The position numbers and the translations under genes were made by a program. The notes under the pieces are model-generated. The model was not told the DNA's origin. It saw nothing but the letters and a program-made list of their open reading frames with translations, and ran no database searches. Positions 6,259 to 13,230 of a DNA stretch of 26,241 nucleotides are shown piece after piece; the first letter of the stretch is position 1, and every line of letters begins with the position of its first letter. The stretch spans positions 1-26,241 of IMG/VR virus record IMGVR_UViG_3300020601_000068, one strand, 5' to 3'. This stretch comes from a virus.

Positions 6259-7717
6259 ATTGTGAATCCACCATATCTTTGTAAAGACCACCACCCACTA
6301 GTCCTCTAAATGCCCTTGCATTGTCAACATTCTTTTGGTTCTTATAAATGTCCTTGGGTTTATAAAACGCAGCGTCAACTAATCCAATTTGATATAAATC
6401 AAATCCAATTGGTATTACTTGTAAAGCCGCAATTGAGACATCTCCTGCTATGTCATTATCCGTAACGTTTGAATTAACCGTACTCTCTGTTGTCTGATTG
6501 TTTTGTTCTTGCAGTACAACGGGTGCTGATTCAAAGAGATTGCCTGTTGGAGAATTTCCTGTTAAGCTAATACTTTGAGTAGCCGATTCTGTTTCAGTTC
6601 TATTAGCTAAAGAATACATCTCACTGGCACTTTGACTTGAGCTACCAATTGCAATGCTTGATTGTTGACTTTGTGCTGATTGAACCGCCAGTTGAGATTG
6701 ACTAGATGCAACTGCAGATGATGCAACTGCTTCTGCCTGCTGTTGGGCCTCTGCAGTTGCCTGAGCTGCCTGCTCATTGGCTTGTTGAACTGCGGATGAT
6801 TCGACCGAAGATATTCTTGATTGCTCGTTTCTTACAATGCTGAGTATTGCACCAACTGAAAGACCATTTCCTACATTCCTAGAAGAGCTTGGATTGGTTG
6901 CTGTGACTACTGGTGATTGAGATGTAGTAACTACAGGAGCGGCCGAAGTAGATATTACCTCAGCTGTTGGTGTAGAAGTTTCAACTGCAGTTATTGGTTC
7001 AGTAGATGTTGTCTCCACCGACTGAGGCATTAACGCGGCAAGAGCATCTAGATAACCTGAGCATGTTGGAGCATGTAATGGATTAGACGCGCATGGATCA
7101 ACTGAGTAATTAACACTTAAAGTAACGTGCATAAACTCAGGTCCATAATAACCAGCCCAGAATCCATCATCCTTTCCTGTTATACTCAACCGAATAGAAT
7201 CAGCACTGGTCAAACTGTATGGATTTTCATATGTCCTCGTACCACTTGGATTAATCCAATCATCAATTCTATAACCATAATTGTATACGTCAGATTCAAG
7301 TACCTTACCTGAAGAGCTTAATAGGTCAACCGTAAAGTATGCGATAGAGTCATAACTACCGGGTTGTTCATCATTGATGTTTGAGTTCTTTACATGCCAA
7401 TGCCAGTTATATCCATTTACTAGTAACCCAGTGCCAGAGTCTGGAAGCACTTGACTTAATGCATATGCTTGACTTATTGTTTGCTGACCATAACTAAAAA
7501 TGATATGATTACTACCAGCGTATCCTCCATTACTAATCCCAGGACACGGTCCACCACTCTGCCCACCCCAAAAGCCATCAGCCGTAGGTGCCCAGCAACC
7601 TGCCCAGGTATTATCCTGAATTATGTTGCCAGTAGTGCCGGTATCTTGTGCGTTAGAATGCGACGCCAAAGACAGCAGCAAGGCCGATGCCAATAAGAAT
7701 CTTTTGATAAGAATCAT
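6248..7717 (-). CDS. Large exported protein with Ser/Thr/Gln/Ala-rich region
   Basis: 489 aa. The N-terminus has a clear signal peptide (about residues 1-23, ending SNA before QD). The mature N-terminal part (about 30-220) is rich in Gly, Trp, Tyr and Ser with two similar patches, DGFWGGQSGGPCPG (48-60) and DGFWAGYYGPE (184-194), probably a beta-sandwich. Residues about 235-420 are low-complexity Ser/Thr/Gln/Ala sequence, and the C-terminus is ordinary again. No enzyme motif is seen. The start lies inside the upstream gene: the frames overlap by 65 bases, and an AGAGG directly abuts the ATG, so translation is likely coupled. It could be a secreted or virion-surface protein; function unknown. 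Confidence 0.8.
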   Translation of the reverse strand: MILIKRFLLASALLLSLASHSNAQDTGTTGNIIQDNTWAGCWAPTADGFWGGQSGGPCPGISNGGYAGSNHIIFSYGQQTISQAYALSQVLPDSGTGLLVNGYNWHWHVKNSNINDEQPGSYDSIAYFTVDLLSSSGKVLESDVYNYGYRIDDWINPSGTRTYENPYSLTSADSIRLSITGKDDGFWAGYYGPEFMHVTLSVNYSVDPCASNPLHAPTCSGYLDALAALMPQSVETTSTEPITAVETSTPTAEVISTSAAPVVTTSQSPVVTATNPSSSRNVGNGLSVGAILSIVRNEQSRISSVESSAVQQANEQAAQATAEAQQQAEAVASSAVASSQSQLAVQSAQSQQSSIAIGSSSQSASEMYSLANRTETESATQSISLTGNSPTGNLFESAPVVLQEQNNQTTESTVNSNVTDNDIAGDVSIAALQVIPIGFDLYQIGLVDAAFYKPKDIYKNQKNVDNARAFRGLVGGGLYKDMVDSQYAR

Positions 7718-8561
7718 CCTCTTTTGTTATTTCGTGTTTAGGGATACGATCAGGCCAGTCAGTCCAAGCTCTTTTTGCTGCTTCACCAATCTGACCTTCA
7801 AAGGGACAGGGGGTACCTGCATGCCACATAGCATCAAAGATTCTTCTATCTTGACACATTACAGTAACAGCAGCAACTTTCATACCCATATCATATAAGA
7901 CTTTGGCATTCTTTAATCTCTCGCAGTTCAAATCTCTTACAGTTGAACCGCCTGAGATACCAAGTATCTGAGTTTGCACAGCACCACTTACACCAGTTGT
8001 ACAGAGATCATTACCACCACCGCTCATCATAGCTGGTGCTACAGCTGTAGGTGGTGGAGACTTCAATGTAGTCTCGTTCTTGTTAATATTAGTCATCGTT
8101 CCAGAATTTTCATTCTTATTAACATTATTGTTATTACTTGTATTAGTATTAACGTTATTGTTGTTTGAAGTACTGGACGATGTATTTGTATTATTATTTG
8201 TATTAACGCTGGTGTTATTATTTGTGTTAGTAGCTGTGGACGTATTATTGTTGTTATACGTCATCTCACCCGAGTTAACGTTATTATTGTTTATCGTCTG
8301 TTCACCACTATTAACGTTATAGTTGGTGTTAGTGTTATCACTCGTCGAGGTATTTGTGTTGGTATTGTTGGACGTGGAGTCCACAGTCGACGTACTTGTT
8401 GAAGTATTAGTCGAGGTATTACTATTCGTTGTGTTTACTGTGCTGGTGCTTGTAGAATTATTATTTGTATCTACAAGTGTAGTCGAGTCATAAACAGTTT
8501 GAGCTGTTACGGTTGATATAGCCATAATAAAGCTAGCACAGATTGCTAGCTTTTTTAACAT
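7653..8561 (-). CDS. Exported protein with long Asn/Ser/Thr tract
   Basis: 302 aa. A signal peptide (MLKKLAICASFIMAISTVTA, cleaved near residue 20) is followed by about 140 residues made almost only of Asn, Ser and Thr (about 30-165). A conserved-looking domain follows (about 180-270) with several cysteines and the phrase AKVLYDMGMKVAAVTVMCQD, a pattern I recall from exported proteins of marine phages. The C-terminus (ILIGIGLAAVFGVAF) is hydrophobic. A good CGGAGAA ribosome-binding site and a late promoter lie just upstream, so this is the first gene of a leftward late unit. The role is unknown; an extended sticky or glycosylated linker outside the cytoplasm is a reasonable guess. Confidence 0.82.
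   Translation of the reverse strand: MLKKLAICASFIMAISTVTAQTVYDSTTLVDTNNNSTSTSTVNTTNSNTSTNTSTSTSTVDSTSNNTNTNTSTSDNTNTNYNVNSGEQTINNNNVNSGEMTYNNNNTSTATNTNNNTSVNTNNNTNTSSSTSNNNNVNTNTSNNNNVNKNENSGTMTNINKNETTLKSPPPTAVAPAMMSGGGNDLCTTGVSGAVQTQILGISGGSTVRDLNCERLKNAKVLYDMGMKVAAVTVMCQDRRIFDAMWHAGTPCPFEGQIGEAAKRAWTDWPDRIPKHEITKEDDSYQKILIGIGLAAVFGVAF
8081..8474 (-). repeat. Low-complexity DNA coding for the Asn/Ser/Thr tract
   Basis: Irregular repeats built from AAT, AAC, ACT, AGT and TCG-type codons give a near-microsatellite stretch inside the exported-protein gene. The opposite strand reads as open Leu/Val-rich frames only because of this composition. Such tracts change length by slippage. Confidence 0.8.
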
Positions 8562-8590
8562 TTATTCTCCGTAGAAAAAGATATATAATC

Positions 8591-8598
8591 TATTTATA
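8591..8598 (-). promoter_or_regulatory. T4-type late promoter, leftward
   Basis: The minus strand reads TATAAATA, the T4 late promoter consensus, 30 bases upstream of the exported-protein ATG at 8561. The same 8-mer lies 26 and 31 bases before the ATGs at 13046 and 14269, the first genes of two other units. Confidence 0.75.
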
Positions 8599-8635
8599 AC
8601 ATTTTATAATGATCGTATATATTTTCAACGAAGTA

Positions 8636-9361
8636 TTATTTTTTTATTAAAATTATAAAATATTTTGTTGGGTCAAATTGCCACCATTTTTCCCCAATGC
8701 GAAAAGAACCAGGATGTTTATGATGATTTGCGTGCCATCCTTCGCCAGCGGTTAAAATATTAGAGATAGGTGAATTTGTTGGTTTTGCATTTTTATGACC
8801 TAATATATTTAATATTCCGTAGCCATGAAATGCAAATACTACAGGAATAGCATAACCAAATATAAACAACATTGGACTAATAATTAAAAATATTAAAACT
8901 ATTGCTATATTTACTGTATAAAAGTTTTTATAGAACCATAATAAAATCTTATTTTTCAATAAACGTTTTATATATTTTCTTTTGATAAAATAATTATAAC
9001 CCCAAGTATTTACATATACTGAAAATGCGCCTTTGTGCTGATATGAGTGTGGGTCCAATTCAGTATCAGAGTATGCGTGATGTTGTTTATGTGTTGCTGC
9101 CCATGTTAATGCTGGACCAGCACCACTAAAAATACCCAATATATTTACTATTATTTCGTAAAATTTTCCAGATTTAAAAGAATGGTGCGAATAATATCTA
9201 TGATAGCCACCAGAGATTGCTACAATGGCAATAATTTGCCACCATAAAAAACTCAACAAAAACATCCACCATTCACCATATATGAATGCTGGAATCAACA
9301 TCAAGTGGCACAGAGCATGATTGATCAATAATTTTGTTGTAGGATTTTTAATTATAAACAT
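8636..9361 (-). CDS. Membrane fatty-acid desaturase
   Basis: 241 aa. It belongs to the membrane di-iron desaturase/hydroxylase family and would introduce a double bond (or hydroxyl) into an acyl chain at the inner membrane. All three histidine boxes are present: HRYYSH (54-59), HKQHH (91-95) and HANHH (210-214). Hydrophobic segments lie at about 14-50, 65-90 and 150-190. The family is usually somewhat longer (270-350 aa), so it is compact but complete in motifs. I chose the ATG at 9361 over an in-frame GTG at 9373; neither has a good ribosome-binding site. It overlaps the upstream TauD-like gene by 14 bases and is the last gene of the AT-rich block (7 G/C in 60 bases at 8941-9000). Confidence 0.92.
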   Translation of the reverse strand: MFIIKNPTTKLLINHALCHLMLIPAFIYGEWWMFLLSFLWWQIIAIVAISGGYHRYYSHHSFKSGKFYEIIVNILGIFSGAGPALTWAATHKQHHAYSDTELDPHSYQHKGAFSVYVNTWGYNYFIKRKYIKRLLKNKILLWFYKNFYTVNIAIVLIFLIISPMLFIFGYAIPVVFAFHGYGILNILGHKNAKPTNSPISNILTAGEGWHANHHKHPGSFRIGEKWWQFDPTKYFIILIKK

Positions 9362-10163
9362 TTTTATAATCACAAGCTATTCTATGTAGTAATCTTTTAT
9401 CCATTCCATCAAAATGCCATCTTTTATGTATACTTAGCCACTGATCGCTAATAACTATATCACCATCATCCCAGTCATGATGATATGCATATTTTTCATT
9501 AAGTACATGATCAATTAGATTTTTCATTATGCTGGAAAATTCATCATTTGATCTATTAGCAAATTCCATAATTTGTAAAAATGGAAAGAATAAACCTTTT
9601 ACACCAGCGTGATTAGACATAACCAAATTATATGGAAGATCTCTATTTACATGTTCTTGGTATCTTAATGTAGGTGATACAGTACCGGCTTTATAACCAC
9701 AATATATTATAATGTCATTTATCTCTTCTTTAATTTTATCTGATAAATCATTATATGCATTGACCATATTGATCCAAGATGTCTTGGATCCTTTGGTACC
9801 TTTTACTCCATATAACCATACAACTGATTTTCTATTAGGTTCACTTGGTTTATTACAGTGCCAATCTAAAGTTTCTTTATGACCAAATAATCCTTCCCGA
9901 CCACGTTCATTTTTTTCACCAGTCACCCTAGCAATACCTGGAATATTGCTAACATCTCTATTCTTTTTTATCATTAATGGATTAGCAAGAGTATTCTCAA
10001 TCTCTCCGGCTACAGAACAAATTCTTAGTTGATCATCGGTTGTCAGATTTTGCTTTTTAAAAACAACGACTGTATGTGTTGCCACATTTCTAAAAACATC
10101 TTGTAATTCCAAATCAGACATAGAATTTATATTCTTGTCATAAAATTTAACCCAATTATTCAT
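9348..10163 (-). CDS. TauD-type 2OG/Fe(II) oxygenase paralogue with HxN triad (A)
   Basis: 271 aa from the ATG at 10163 (TTG and ATG codons further upstream are less likely, since this start aligns with the paralogue at 12478). The fold is shown by TauD-type motifs: LDWHCNK with H102 and N104, the 2OG-binding TSW with T128, and SDQWLSIHKR with H246, followed by R261 in RLLHRIACDY, the 2OG-carboxylate arginine. The first triad position is His-Cys-Asn, where TauD has His-x-Asp. Two nearby paralogues share this Asn. The substrate is unknown. Gene ends overlap on both sides (8 and 14 bases). AT-rich, like its neighbours. Confidence 0.85.
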   Translation of the reverse strand: MNNWVKFYDKNINSMSDLELQDVFRNVATHTVVVFKKQNLTTDDQLRICSVAGEIENTLANPLMIKKNRDVSNIPGIARVTGEKNERGREGLFGHKETLDWHCNKPSEPNRKSVVWLYGVKGTKGSKTSWINMVNAYNDLSDKIKEEINDIIIYCGYKAGTVSPTLRYQEHVNRDLPYNLVMSNHAGVKGLFFPFLQIMEFANRSNDEFSSIMKNLIDHVLNEKYAYHHDWDDGDIVISDQWLSIHKRWHFDGMDKRLLHRIACDYKNVYN

Positions 10164-10998
10164 AGCAATTCTCATAATCAAAAGAAAGTCTATATAAAAA
10201 TCTATTGCCTTTCACTTCATTTCTTTTGTGGATGCTGTGAAATTGATCCATAAAGATAAAATCGCCTGGCTTCCACGTATTATGGTGGTACATATATTTT
10301 TCTTGGAATACATGTTGCATTAGATATTGTTTAAGCCATACCTCATCTAATGCAATACCATTTCTTCTCCACATTTTAGTTATGTAATGAAAACTAAAAT
10401 ATAAACCCTTAGCACTATCATAAGGATGCTTATATACTAAAGATTTTGTTACGCCTTTAGGATATATTCTACTATTATCAAACATCCGAAGTTCTTTATC
10501 GTCTTTGTCAAGATGATAAAACGTATTATTCTGAAACATAAATGTGCAATCTACATCATTTACTATTTCCTTAATATCAGCAGGTAAATCATTATACGCT
10601 TGCCTTGTATCACAAAAACTGGTTATGCTATCAATACCAGGTTTTATACAATATAATGCAACACAACATTCTTTACCTGAAGGTCGTGCATTCCCATTTG
10701 AATGCCAATCCAATTCTTTATCGGCAAATATTCCAATTTTCTTACCTTCTTTTCTCTCATTGGTAACTCTGAATAGACCTGGATGTTCTGGGTGCATAAA
10801 AAACTGATTAGGTTTTAATACAGTACCAATGGTTTCACATACTCTTAGTATTTCGGATTCATTTAGATTTTGATTTCTAACAACAATAATATTATCATTA
10901 GCAATTGACTTGCCAAAAGATTTAATTTCATCTTTAGACATTTCATTAAAATCAAGATCGGTATATTCAACCGCTACATTATTAATTCTTTTTTTCAT
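10156..10998 (-). CDS. TauD-type 2OG/Fe(II) oxygenase paralogue with HxN triad (B)
   Basis: 280 aa, the most diverged of the three paralogues. Motifs in order: LDWHSNG with H99 and N101, SITSF with T126 (2OG site), a longer central insert (about 155-195), and MDQFHSIHKR with H257, then R270 in RFLYRLSFDY. The metal triad again has Asn in place of Asp/Glu. The ATG overlaps the previous stop as ATGA and no ribosome-binding site is seen, so it is probably translated by coupling. The different central part suggests a different substrate from A and C. I infer an enzyme or enzyme-like protein acting in the same pathway as its neighbours. Confidence 0.82.
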   Translation of the reverse strand: MKKRINNVAVEYTDLDFNEMSKDEIKSFGKSIANDNIIVVRNQNLNESEILRVCETIGTVLKPNQFFMHPEHPGLFRVTNERKEGKKIGIFADKELDWHSNGNARPSGKECCVALYCIKPGIDSITSFCDTRQAYNDLPADIKEIVNDVDCTFMFQNNTFYHLDKDDKELRMFDNSRIYPKGVTKSLVYKHPYDSAKGLYFSFHYITKMWRRNGIALDEVWLKQYLMQHVFQEKYMYHHNTWKPGDFIFMDQFHSIHKRNEVKGNRFLYRLSFDYENCYE

Positions 10999-11660
10999 TT
11001 TAAAATAGTTTCATTATTTGGAATATCGTCAAAAAATACACCAGTTATTACAACAATCCTCCAACCAGCATTATTAACAACTCTATGAGGCCAACCTTGA
11101 TTAATAAAATAAGTTTTACCTTCTTTCATTAAATTGGATTGCACACCTTCTTTATTTTTTGTTTCAAAAAAACTTTCAGCTGATTGAACCACTGTTTGTG
11201 TTCTACATAAAACACTAGTATCAGTGTCTATATGCCAATTCAATTCGTGATGTGGTGCCATAACAGAGATTCTTGTTCTATAATATTTACCGACACCATA
11301 CAGGTTATCAAAATATTTTTTAATTTCTGAGCAATCTATATCATCTCGCCATTCAGTATATAAGGTTTCATCCATAATTTGTGTAATACCATCAGGCAAT
11401 TTCTGCAATACAATTTGTCTATAATTTGATTCAACACCTTGCTTAAAATTTTCAACTGATTCACAGTGTTTTGATACCTCATATAAATCACCGCCAAGAT
11501 CATCTATTATATAAGTTTTAACAATATTTTTTACTGCTTGTATACATGAATTATCTACATGCTCATCAATAATGACACATTCATTAACTTGAGTACGTCT
11601 GGGTCCGTGAGAGGATACTACTCTTTGTTTTTTAGAATTTTTAATTGGGCACTGCTGCAT
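10995..11660 (-). CDS. Aspartyl/asparaginyl hydroxylase-like 2OG/Fe(II) oxygenase
   Basis: 221 aa. The C-terminal half is a cupin-type oxygenase domain: HHELNWHIDTD gives H143-x-D145, GWPHRVVN gives H192 and WRIVVI gives the 2OG-binding R201. This is the complete canonical triad, unlike the three TauD-type neighbours. The layout (HxD, then H about 47 residues later, then R 9 further on) fits the aspartyl/asparaginyl beta-hydroxylase group, members of which hydroxylate peptides or lipids. The N-terminal 100 residues are not recognised. It starts 5 bases after the upstream gene, without a ribosome-binding site, and overlaps the next start by 4 bases. Confidence 0.82.
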   Translation of the reverse strand: MQQCPIKNSKKQRVVSSHGPRRTQVNECVIIDEHVDNSCIQAVKNIVKTYIIDDLGGDLYEVSKHCESVENFKQGVESNYRQIVLQKLPDGITQIMDETLYTEWRDDIDCSEIKKYFDNLYGVGKYYRTRISVMAPHHELNWHIDTDTSVLCRTQTVVQSAESFFETKNKEGVQSNLMKEGKTYFINQGWPHRVVNNAGWRIVVITGVFFDDIPNNETILK

Positions 11661-11665
11661 ATAAT

Positions 11666-12478
11666 TTATGTATAAGTAAATAACGGATAGACATTTCTTG
11701 GATCAAATGCAACTCTGTGTATAACTCGCTCATCCATTTTATCAAACGCCCAGCGTTTATGTTGAGATAACCATTGTTCATTAAACACAATATCACCATC
11801 TTCCCAATCATGATGATATATGTATTTTTCTTGGACACAATGATTTTTAAGGTATTCTTTCCAAAAATTAAATTCCTCAGGGCCGTGATCCACAAATTCA
11901 AAGGTTTGAAAGAAAGGAATAAACAAGCCGGTCTTACCTTCTTCATTTGTTCGTACTAAAGGTAATGGGTTTTCATAGTTTATATGTTCTTTATGAAATG
12001 GTGAATCTGTATATAGTCCTCGTTTATAACCACATATAATTTTTATATCCAAAAGCTTGTTTTGAATATCTTTAGGCAAGTCTGACCACGCTTCAATTGT
12101 ATTTAAAAATGAAGTTCTAGAACCCTTGGTGCCTTTAACACCATAGATTGCAATAATTGGTTTACGGTCCGGATTACTTGCTTTATTTACATGCCATTCA
12201 AGAACTTCTTTATGCCCGAAAATGCCTCTAAGACCTTTTTCGTCTTTTTTACCTGTAACTCTTACAATACCATCAATGACAGATATTCCCTCCGTCCTTC
12301 CAGGAAACCAAGTTGGTTGAACATCACCAGCAACTTTAGCAATTCTTAATTGTTCTTCTGGTGAAAGACTTTGATTTTTCAACACAACAGTGGTGTGTTT
12401 ATAAACATCTCGAATTAAATTTTTTATTTCATCATCAGAAAATTCTTTTAAATCACCTTCTATCAATTTAGCATTCAT
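11666..12478 (-). CDS. TauD-type 2OG/Fe(II) oxygenase paralogue with HxN triad (C)
   Basis: 270 aa, the closest relative of A: both share GVKGTKGS, the GLFGHKE/GIFGHKE phrase, EKY-YHHDW-DGDIV and QWLS-HKRW-FD-MD. Motifs: LEWHVNK with H96 and N98, RTSF with T122, NEQWLSQHKR with H240 and R255 in RVIHRVAF. Asn again replaces the metal-binding acid. A GGAG box 8-9 bases before the ATG lies within the end of the upstream gene, which it overlaps by 11 bases. A and C probably arose by duplication, with B diverging earlier or arriving separately. Confidence 0.85.
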   Translation of the reverse strand: MNAKLIEGDLKEFSDDEIKNLIRDVYKHTTVVLKNQSLSPEEQLRIAKVAGDVQPTWFPGRTEGISVIDGIVRVTGKKDEKGLRGIFGHKEVLEWHVNKASNPDRKPIIAIYGVKGTKGSRTSFLNTIEAWSDLPKDIQNKLLDIKIICGYKRGLYTDSPFHKEHINYENPLPLVRTNEEGKTGLFIPFFQTFEFVDHGPEEFNFWKEYLKNHCVQEKYIYHHDWEDGDIVFNEQWLSQHKRWAFDKMDERVIHRVAFDPRNVYPLFTYT

Positions 12479-13046
12479 TTAATAATCTCCACTTTTCAAC
12501 GTCCATATTCGGTAAATTTACTTCTTTATCACCATATACACCTAAATTTTGCCATGAATTTGGTGTTGTTTGATATAACCCAGGCAAAAGTTTCCAATTG
12601 TGTCCTAATAATCTATTACACTTTTTAAAAAATTGTTCCAAGTTACCTCGGTGTGTTAATTTTTCCATAGTAATAATTAATGCTTCGGTTTTATTAGCAA
12701 CAAATTTCATTTGTTCTTGAAGCATAATCATTACTGGTGCTTTAGTATTTTCATATTCATATCTTATAGTTTTTCGTCTAATATCTGGATGATAAAAAGT
12801 TCTTGACATTAATCTAATACAATTATATTTTTTAAATTTTATCTCATCAACGGCCGCAAATGCCATAACTTTTTTATCAGCATTTACCATAATGGTCCAA
12901 TGCGAATATTGTTCAAGTGTGTTTATGATATTGCTTTTATTGTTTTTATCAAACCAACTTGAATTTTTATCATTAAATTTATTATAATGTTGTATCTGTG
13001 AAACAAATTCAGCTTTACCAATATCTTCCAATGATATTAATTTCAT
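12468..13046 (-). CDS. GNAT-like protein, first gene of the oxygenase block
   Basis: 192 aa. The centre (WTIMVNADKKVMAFAAVDEI, then RLMSRTFYHPDIRRKT) has the beta-strand, helix and loop pattern of a GNAT acyltransferase: a strand with AFAAV, an R-x-x-SR strand and a possible acyl-CoA-binding turn near RRK. The usual R/Q-x-x-G-x-G/A pyrophosphate loop is not clear, so activity is uncertain. It is the first gene after the late promoter at 13072-13079. A weak AGGT lies 7 bases before the ATG. Standing with a desaturase and oxygenases, it could be the acyl-transfer step of a shared pathway, but this is inference. Confidence 0.55.
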   Translation of the reverse strand: MKLISLEDIGKAEFVSQIQHYNKFNDKNSSWFDKNNKSNIINTLEQYSHWTIMVNADKKVMAFAAVDEIKFKKYNCIRLMSRTFYHPDIRRKTIRYEYENTKAPVMIMLQEQMKFVANKTEALIITMEKLTHRGNLEQFFKKCNRLLGHNWKLLPGLYQTTPNSWQNLGVYGDKEVNLPNMDVEKWRLLNEC

Positions 13047-13071
13047 AATATTAACCTATAAATTATTTAGC

Positions 13072-13079
13072 TATTTATA
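13072..13079 (-). promoter_or_regulatory. T4-type late promoter for the oxygenase block, leftward
   Basis: The minus strand reads TATAAATA 26 bases before the ATG at 13046. It would drive the six-gene block late in infection. It lies back to back with the early promoter P3, which reads the other way. Confidence 0.75.
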
Positions 13080-13098
13080 ATTAAAACTTTTGTATTAA

Positions 13099-13110
13099 AT
13101 ACGAAAGTAT
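13099..13110 (+). promoter_or_regulatory. Operator-like repeat, copy 2 (ATACGAAAGTAT)
   Basis: Second copy of the 12-mer, between the leftward late promoter and P3. It starts 45 bases before copy 3, so the pair could hold a dimer or looped complex in the divergent control region. Confidence 0.5.
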
Positions 13111-13143
13111 CACCAAAACTTTTTTGCCTATTTGTGCATTCTT

Positions 13144-13155
13144 ATACGAAAGTAT
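13144..13155 (+). promoter_or_regulatory. Operator-like repeat, copy 3 (ATACGAAAGTAT)
   Basis: Third copy of the 12-mer. The 17 bases at 13141-13157 are identical to 849-865. Measured to the -10 box, this copy is 10 bases (one helical turn) further from P3 than copy 1 is from P1. Confidence 0.55.
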
Positions 13156-13167
13156 TACAAAAAAGTA

Positions 13168-13195
13168 TTTACTTTTAAACTAGCTGTGTTATAAT
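13168..13195 (+). promoter_or_regulatory. Early-type promoter P3
   Basis: TTTACT (13168-13173), a 16-base spacer and TATAAT (13190-13195) with an extended -10 TG (TGTTATAAT). The block TAGCTGTGTTATAATAC matches P1 and P2. It drives the DUF932 gene. Confidence 0.82.
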
Positions 13196-13230
13196 ACATC
13201 TATGACCAACACAACTAAGGAGTATTTGTA

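Noticed and set aside
8080-8322. Leu/Val-rich plus-strand frame that looks like a membrane protein
   Set aside because: It is the reverse reading of the Asn/Ser/Thr tract; AAT/AAC/ACT repeats read backwards give Leu and Val codons.
10995-12478. Possible frameshifted or broken gene in the oxygenase block
   Set aside because: All frames there are complete, with intact C-terminal motifs, and short gaps or overlaps consistent with coupling; no sign of decay.
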